This document shows, in pieces, positions 31,525 to 35,309 of a stretch of 35,309 bases of DNA (the first letter of the stretch is position 1; each line of letters opens with the position of its first letter). Origin of the DNA: a bacterium (GTDB lineage: Bacteria; Sysuimicrobiota; Sysuimicrobiia; Sysuimicrobiales; Segetimicrobiaceae); the NCBI GenBank assembly GCA_035308905.1, contig DATGFS010000021.1:1-35309 (forward strand), given 5' to 3'. The translations under genes and the position numbers were made by a program. The notes below the pieces were generated by a model. The model was not told the DNA's origin. It saw only the letters and a program-made list of their open reading frames with translations, and ran no database searches.

Positions 31525-32298
31525 CTATGACGCCCTCTGTCGCCCTGACCCGCTCTCTGCGCTCTCCGGCGACCGCTCGGCAACGTCCCGGCGATCGGCC
31601 GGTCGGCCTCCCCGCCTCCAATCACTCTCCGCAAAACGCTTCAGATTCGCGAACTGGCGCATCTGCATGATCCAATGGCTGGGCTCGAGCAGCAGAAAGG
31701 TCGCCGCCGGCTGAAGCCACCGCGGTTCGAGGGCCCAGTAGCCGCTGACCACGAGCCGGGTGCAGCCTCCAGGAAGCTCCTTTAGCAGAAAGCCCCAGAG
31801 CGAATCGGTGTAGAAGCGCGGCCGCGCGCCCGCCGGATCGAATTGATGCCCGGCCAGGTCAAACGACGCCCGCAACCCCAGGAACCGCTCCGGTTCCAAG
31901 AGCGCGACCGTCCATGCGGGTTTGCCCATCGCCGTCAAGCAGTCCCCAGCAGAGAGCGTCTGCCACTCGGGGTGGATGCGGTCTGCGCTTGGACGGCCGA
32001 AGTTGTCGAGGTAGTCCCAGCTATAATAGCCGGCACGATGGTAGCCCATCTGCACCAGCCAAGGCCAGACTCTAGCCGGCGGCGCCTCAATCGTGACGGC
32101 CATCGTCGCGCTGCGCCTGCCGCCCGGAATCAAATCTGCGCCCGGATACGGCTGTCTCACCTCTTCGTCGGTTGCACCCCAACGAAGCAGTCGCGGCCGC
32201 AGCAGGAGCGCGTACGCGCCCGCGGACAGCCCCAATAAGGTGCCGAGCTTCCAGCCCGAGCTGCCGGCACAACGGCCCGGACGATTTGATGGACGCAT
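31525..32298 (-). CDS. Membrane-anchored SRPBCC-family protein (paralogue 1)
   Basis: The 257-residue protein has a basic N-terminus, one membrane helix (LGTLLGLSAGAYALLL), the juxtamembrane signature RPRLLRWGATDEEV..PG, and a START/SRPBCC ligand-binding domain (about 65-230) opening with ATMAVTIEAPPARVWPWLVQ then MGYHRAGYYSWDYLDNFGRP. It lacks recognised catalytic residues; SRPBCC folds bind lipids or polyketides in a deep cavity. ATG 32298 has GGAGGA 5 nt upstream. Two paralogues lie in the same cluster, and this one appears intact. The C-terminal 30 residues are polar and arginine-rich. Confidence 0.82.
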   Translation of the reverse strand: MRPSNRPGRCAGSSGWKLGTLLGLSAGAYALLLRPRLLRWGATDEEVRQPYPGADLIPGGRRSATMAVTIEAPPARVWPWLVQMGYHRAGYYSWDYLDNFGRPSADRIHPEWQTLSAGDCLTAMGKPAWTVALLEPERFLGLRASFDLAGHQFDPAGARPRFYTDSLWGFLLKELPGGCTRLVVSGYWALEPRWLQPAATFLLLEPSHWIMQMRQFANLKRFAESDWRRGGRPADRRDVAERSPESAESGSGRQRAS

Positions 32299-32412
32299 GC
32301 TTCTTCCTCCTCTTGTCCGTCAGGTGCCCCCGATCCCCGAACACCGAGAGGGCTCGACGTTGATCCGATACGAGGGCTACATATTGGCGATCGCATTCAT
32401 GAGGATACCTCC

Positions 32413-33110
32413 CTAAAGAAGGCTCGCGTCCCCAAGAGACGGCGTAGCGCTGCGGCTCTTCTGGCTGGCGGCAAGCCGCTCGGCCCGCCACTTGATGCCG
32501 AGCAGTTGCTTGCGTACCATCACGAACTCCGCCGGATCGAGAAACAGTAAGACAGGAAGCCGCCGCCACGTCACGGGTAGCGCAGTGCGAACGCGGAGCA
32601 CAAGTCGGCTGCGGCTTTCGTCGAGCGGCTTTCGTCGAGTGGTTGGATGGTCCATGATTGGGTAACCGCCACGCCGGCATCACGGTACGCGAGGAGTAGC
32701 GTCCGGTTCCGCTCGAGTGCTTCCACCCGCATGGGGGTACCGACTGCGTAGGGCACCATGTCGCCCACACGGAGGTCCTGGAACTGCGGCAGGATTTGGC
32801 CCACGCTCGGCGCCTGGAGAGCACCGATCATGAGGTCAATCCAATCGTAACTGTAGAGCCCGCCTCGCAGATTTCCAATCTGCGTGAGCCACGGCCAGAT
32901 GTGCTCTGGTCGCGCCCATACCGTGACGGCACGGGTCGTCGCCTCGACAGGATGCTGTGCGATGTCGTCGCCCGGCATCTGCCGCACGACTTCTTCGTCC
33001 GTGGCTCCCCATCGCCGATGCCAGGGCCGAACGACGAAGGGATATGTGACACCGGCAAGGGCGAGAATCGCCGCAGCCCATCTCGCAACGGCCCAAGACC
33101 GTCGACTCAT
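32413..33110 (-). pseudogene. SRPBCC-family protein (paralogue 2), frameshifted by a 14-bp tandem duplication
   Basis: From ATG 33110 the frame encodes a membrane helix, the RRWGATDEEVVRQMPGDD signature and the SRPBCC start TTRAVTVWARPEHIWPWLTQ. After PLDESR it leaves the family sequence. The continuation (RLVLRVRTALPVTWRR, LLFLDPAEFVMVRKQLLGIK) is in another frame. Exactly at the break a 14-bp unit occurs twice in tandem (32612-32639). Removing one copy restores a single 227-residue protein. It is either a recent inactivating mutation or, since such repeats may slip, a phase-variable switch. An assembly error is also possible. Confidence 0.8.
32612..32639 (-). repeat. 14-bp tandem duplication causing the frameshift
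   Basis: CGGCTTTCGTCGAG occurs twice without any mismatch (32612-32625, 32626-32639) inside the SRPBCC paralogue 2 gene. Because 14 is not a multiple of three, the extra copy shifts the frame by two bases. A single copy restores the family sequence PLDESRSRLVLRV. Confidence 0.9.
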
Positions 33111-33371
33111 CGCGTCGCAGCCTTCCTACTTCGTCGAGAACTGGCTGAGTGGGAGGGGACATTGGGTCGCCTCCCCCAAAAAACAGCGTAGTGCTGTAGA
33201 TCAGGCGGGGCGATCCGGCATGGGCCCGATTCTCGGTCGGACGCGCAGAGGAACGCGCATTCGTTCGATTTGGGCGGAGAACTTGACCGGACTTGTCCAG
33301 ATACAGTCTGCGCCGCGATCTGCCCGGCCCCGGGCTCGCCCGCCTGGTGTCGTGACCAGGAGCGCGCTGCG
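33111..33371. other. Divergent intergenic region between SRPBCC 2 and the ICMT-like gene
   Basis: No coding frame is supported. It should hold divergent promoters; TTGACC near 33291 is a possible -35 for the plus strand, without a good -10. A GGGAGG/CCTCCC inverted repeat (33151-33175) followed by a run of A is present. The ICMT-like ribosome site AGGAG lies at its right end. Confidence 0.35.
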
Positions 33372-34091
33372 ATGAAGCAACGGACTGCGGAGAGTGGATT
33401 CCAGTTGACCGCCGGTGTCGTCAAACGCGCGGTCCAACTTGCCGTTTCCCTGGTTGTTCAGGCCGTCTTGTTGTTTGCTTCTGCGGGCCGGGTCGCCTGG
33501 CCGGCGGCCTGGGCCTATCTCGTCACGTACGTGGGCGCTGTCGGGCTGAATACTCTGCTCCTGATACCGAAGGGGGCCGCCGCGACGGCGCTGATCGAGG
33601 AGCGGGCACGAATTCTGCCCGAGAGGAAATGGGACCGGGGAGTGAGTGCGGCGTTGGTCGTCGGTCACGTCGCGATGCTCACCGCGGCCGGCTTGGACTA
33701 TAGGTTCAGATGGAGCCCGATGATCGGGTGGCCGGTGCAGGTGTTGGGGTTGGCGGGCGTGGCGACGGGCCTGGCTGCCTCGAGCTGGGCGATGCTGACG
33801 AATGCGTACTTCTCCTCGACTGTGCGCATCCAGCGGGAGCGAGGTCATCATGTCATCAGCGATGGCCCCTACCGTTTCGTGCGACATCCCGGATACGGCG
33901 GGTACGTTATTTTCGCCGGTGCCACGCCGTTGTTGCTGGGATCGCTCGGCGCGTTCGTCCCCGCAACGATCGTGATCGCGGCGATTGTGGCGAGGACGTG
34001 GCTTGAGGACCGAACGCTTCGGGCCGAACTCGACGGCTACGACGATTACTCCCGCCGTGTCCGGTATCGCCTTATTCCTCGCCTTTGGTAA
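33372..34091 (+). CDS. Isoprenylcysteine carboxyl methyltransferase-like membrane protein
   Basis: The 239-residue protein has about five membrane helices and the C-terminal ICMT/PEMT signature: GHHVISDGPYRFVRHPGYGG, YVIFAGATPLLLGS, then RTWLEDRTLRAELDGYDDYS, RRVRYRLIPRLW. In characterised relatives this region binds SAM and the lipid substrate, and the E.L...GY..Y motif is nearly invariant. Bacteria lack classical prenyl-cysteine proteins, so the substrate is likely a membrane lipid or isoprenoid. ATG 33372 has AGGAG 9 nt upstream. It is convergent with the Ddn-SRPBCC fusion gene, 6 bp apart. Confidence 0.88.
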   Translation: MKQRTAESGFQLTAGVVKRAVQLAVSLVVQAVLLFASAGRVAWPAAWAYLVTYVGAVGLNTLLLIPKGAAATALIEERARILPERKWDRGVSAALVVGHVAMLTAAGLDYRFRWSPMIGWPVQVLGLAGVATGLAASSWAMLTNAYFSSTVRIQRERGHHVISDGPYRFVRHPGYGGYVIFAGATPLLLGSLGAFVPATIVIAAIVARTWLEDRTLRAELDGYDDYSRRVRYRLIPRLW

Positions 34092-34097
34092 GAGGCC

Positions 34098-35279
34098 TTA
34101 TGCACCGGGCACGGTTTGGCACGCGGCGGCCTCGACGCGCGACTTGATCCCCTTCAGCATGCCGCTTTCCATATAGTGGTGCAGCGCTTCGCCCGGCCCG
34201 CGGTCGATCAGAGCGGCGATCGGCCAGAGCAACGGCCAGAGGACCGGCACCTTACGGGCAAACGGCTCGAGCCAGCCGCCCCGGGTGCGGGCGATCAGCC
34301 GGGTCTTGGTCCCACCGGCGAGCGGCTCGAGGATAAGCCACTCGCCGGCGATCAGGCAGCGTGGCCGATCAACCATCGTCACCGGCACGGTGTTGAACCG
34401 CGAGTACGGGACCCGATCGCCGACATGCAACTCCTGCCATTCGGGGTGGATGCGGGTCGCCGAATGGCCGTCGGCATAGGTGATGAACAGCAATCGCTCG
34501 ACCCATTCGTGGGTGTAGAAGCCAGCCCGGCCGGAGCCCATCTGGACGAGCCAGGGCCAAACTTGGTCCGGCGGCGCGTCAATGGTGATGGCGCGGGTCG
34601 AGACTGGCCGATAACCCATAGGACTTGGGAGTTCGTCACCAGGGAGCGCCTTAGCGACCTCCTCGTCGGTGGCGCCCCATCGCCGGATGCGTGGTCGTAC
34701 GACGGCCGTGTAAGCCAACCCGGCGACCGCCACTGCCGAGGCGGCCGCAAGGCTCCGCCTCCGGTCACGAGGCGCCGGCACCGCTCCTTCGCGCTGCGCC
34801 GGCTCGATGCGGAAGACGGGGTAGTCCGCGGCGATGGCCCTGAATTCGGTGAGCGGGGCGTCGTGCGGGATCGGGAAGTGCCTCCGCCCGCTCGTGGCGA
34901 CCTGGCAGTAGGCTTTCAAGATCGGCGCTCGTTCCTCGGCCGGGACTTCGGTGAGGCGGACCGGGCGCGAGGAGCCGCGCTTCACGAACGCCTCTCCGCC
35001 GGTCGCGCGGACGTTGCGTACCCACTCCGACCCGTCGCCGAGCATCGAGACGAGGTATCGGTGTCCGTCGTGCTCGGTCACGACAAGCACGTTGGTGTGG
35101 AGCCGCCCGCTGCGGCGCCCTCTCACCTGCAGCGTGAGGAGGATGGCCGGCGTGAGGCCGAGGCCCGACAATCGGGCCAGGGCTCCGCTCACGACTTTCC
35201 CGAGGCCAGTCGGGTGCCAGTTCCGATAGAATAGGCGCAAAGAGGTTCGTTCGGCGTGATCGCAGCGATGGCCGGTCAT
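34098..35279 (-). CDS. Ddn-like F420-dependent oxidoreductase fused to a membrane-anchored SRPBCC domain (paralogue 3)
   Basis: The 393-residue protein joins two units. Residues about 15-160 match the deazaflavin (F420)-dependent nitroreductase/quinone reductase family (Ddn, DUF385): TLQVRGRRSGRLHTNVLVVT, GHRYLVSMLGDGSEWVRNVRA, GGEAFVKRG, then VPAEERAPILKAYCQ. Residues about 175-390 repeat the SRPBCC paralogue layout with a membrane helix, VVRPRIRRWGATDEEVAKAL, PGDELPSP and TRAITIDAPPDQVWPWLVQM. ATG 35279 has GAGAGG 9 nt upstream. Fusion of a reductase to a lipid-binding domain suggests that the reductase acts on a membrane quinone or isoprenoid presented by the SRPBCC part; this is inference. 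It is the likely first gene of the minus-strand cluster. Confidence 0.85.
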   Translation of the reverse strand: MTGHRCDHAERTSLRLFYRNWHPTGLGKVVSGALARLSGLGLTPAILLTLQVRGRRSGRLHTNVLVVTEHDGHRYLVSMLGDGSEWVRNVRATGGEAFVKRGSSRPVRLTEVPAEERAPILKAYCQVATSGRRHFPIPHDAPLTEFRAIAADYPVFRIEPAQREGAVPAPRDRRRSLAAASAVAVAGLAYTAVVRPRIRRWGATDEEVAKALPGDELPSPMGYRPVSTRAITIDAPPDQVWPWLVQMGSGRAGFYTHEWVERLLFITYADGHSATRIHPEWQELHVGDRVPYSRFNTVPVTMVDRPRCLIAGEWLILEPLAGGTKTRLIARTRGGWLEPFARKVPVLWPLLWPIAALIDRGPGEALHHYMESGMLKGIKSRVEAAACQTVPGA

Positions 35280-35309
35280 GTCCGTGTCCTCTCGGTGCGC
35301 AGGAGAGCG

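Larger units (their letters stand above)
28371..35309. mobile_element. Integrated element / genomic island at tRNA-Ala, far end not resolved
   Basis: The integrase remnant at the tRNA, the visibly lower GC from about 29100 to 31500, and a run of short orphan genes indicate DNA acquired by site-specific integration. The SRPBCC/methyltransferase cluster from 30945 on is GC-richer and may be part of the element or older chromosome. No transposase, phage structural gene or conjugation gene is seen. The right border is not in the window or has been erased. Confidence 0.4.

Noticed and set aside
32299-32412. Seven-codon minus-strand mini-ORF (GGGAGG then ATG, ending NM-stop) between the SRPBCC genes
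   Set aside because: Good ribosome site but too short to support as a gene; it could be chance or the leftover of a start region.
33151-33175. GGGAGG/CCTCCC hairpin followed by A-run as terminator
   Set aside because: The T-run would be on the wrong side of the stem for the minus strand, and no plus-strand gene ends there.
1-35309. CRISPR array, IS element or phage structural genes
   Set aside because: No regularly spaced repeats, transposase motifs or capsid, tail or terminase-like proteins were found; the integrase remnant is the only mobility gene.

Overview
This window is GC-rich bacterial chromosome with dense, mostly leaderless-looking gene packing. It carries F420-type enzymes (an LLM oxidoreductase and a Ddn-like domain), peptide and branched-chain amino-acid ABC importers, a MASE1/SpoIIE-type signalling protein and many GTG starts. 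This suits a high-GC Terrabacteria-type lineage (Chloroflexota, Actinomycetota or an uncultured relative such as Sysuimicrobiota/CSP1-3). That placement is inference; no marker gene here settles it.

Bases 1-14234 hold: the end of a Dpp/Opp-type permease and its DppC partner; a large MASE1-GAF-phosphatase-kinase-STAS protein; an acetamidase/formamidase; a frameshifted SDR dehydrogenase; an NTF2-like protein and a LysR regulator; a minus-strand set of OsmC, a Met/Cys-metabolism PLP lyase and a 41-residue membrane peptide; a cation/proton exchanger; a small conserved protein; and an aminotransferase/gamma-glutamyltransferase pair. The most notable item is the OsmC gene. It has an in-frame TGA exactly at the second conserved OsmC cysteine, the family C-terminus continues in frame after it, and a SECIS-like hairpin follows the TGA. 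It is a candidate selenoprotein.

Bases 14282-28193 hold: a complete branched-chain amino-acid importer operon (livK-livH-livM-livGF, with the two ATPases fused into one polypeptide); a divergent GAF-PAS sensor; an LLM flavin/F420 oxidoreductase; a RimK-like ATP-grasp enzyme behind a structured leader; a heterodimeric ABC exporter pair with one degenerate ATP site; an O-methyltransferase-like protein; a MOSC protein; and a TIGR01777-type epimerase.

At 28333 a tRNA-Ala(CGC) with its own promoter marks the edge of an integrated element. A tyrosine integrase lacking its N-terminus ends inside the tRNA, and beyond it lies visibly AT-richer DNA with short orphan genes, ended by a perfect 38-bp palindrome. 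From about 30900 to the end there is a cluster of three paralogous membrane-anchored SRPBCC proteins sharing a GATDEEV signature. One carries a 14-bp tandem duplication that shifts the frame, and one is fused to an F420 (Ddn/nitroreductase-type) domain. They lie with an ICMT-like membrane methyltransferase and a dimeric alpha/beta-barrel (ABM-like) protein. The far end of the element is not visible.
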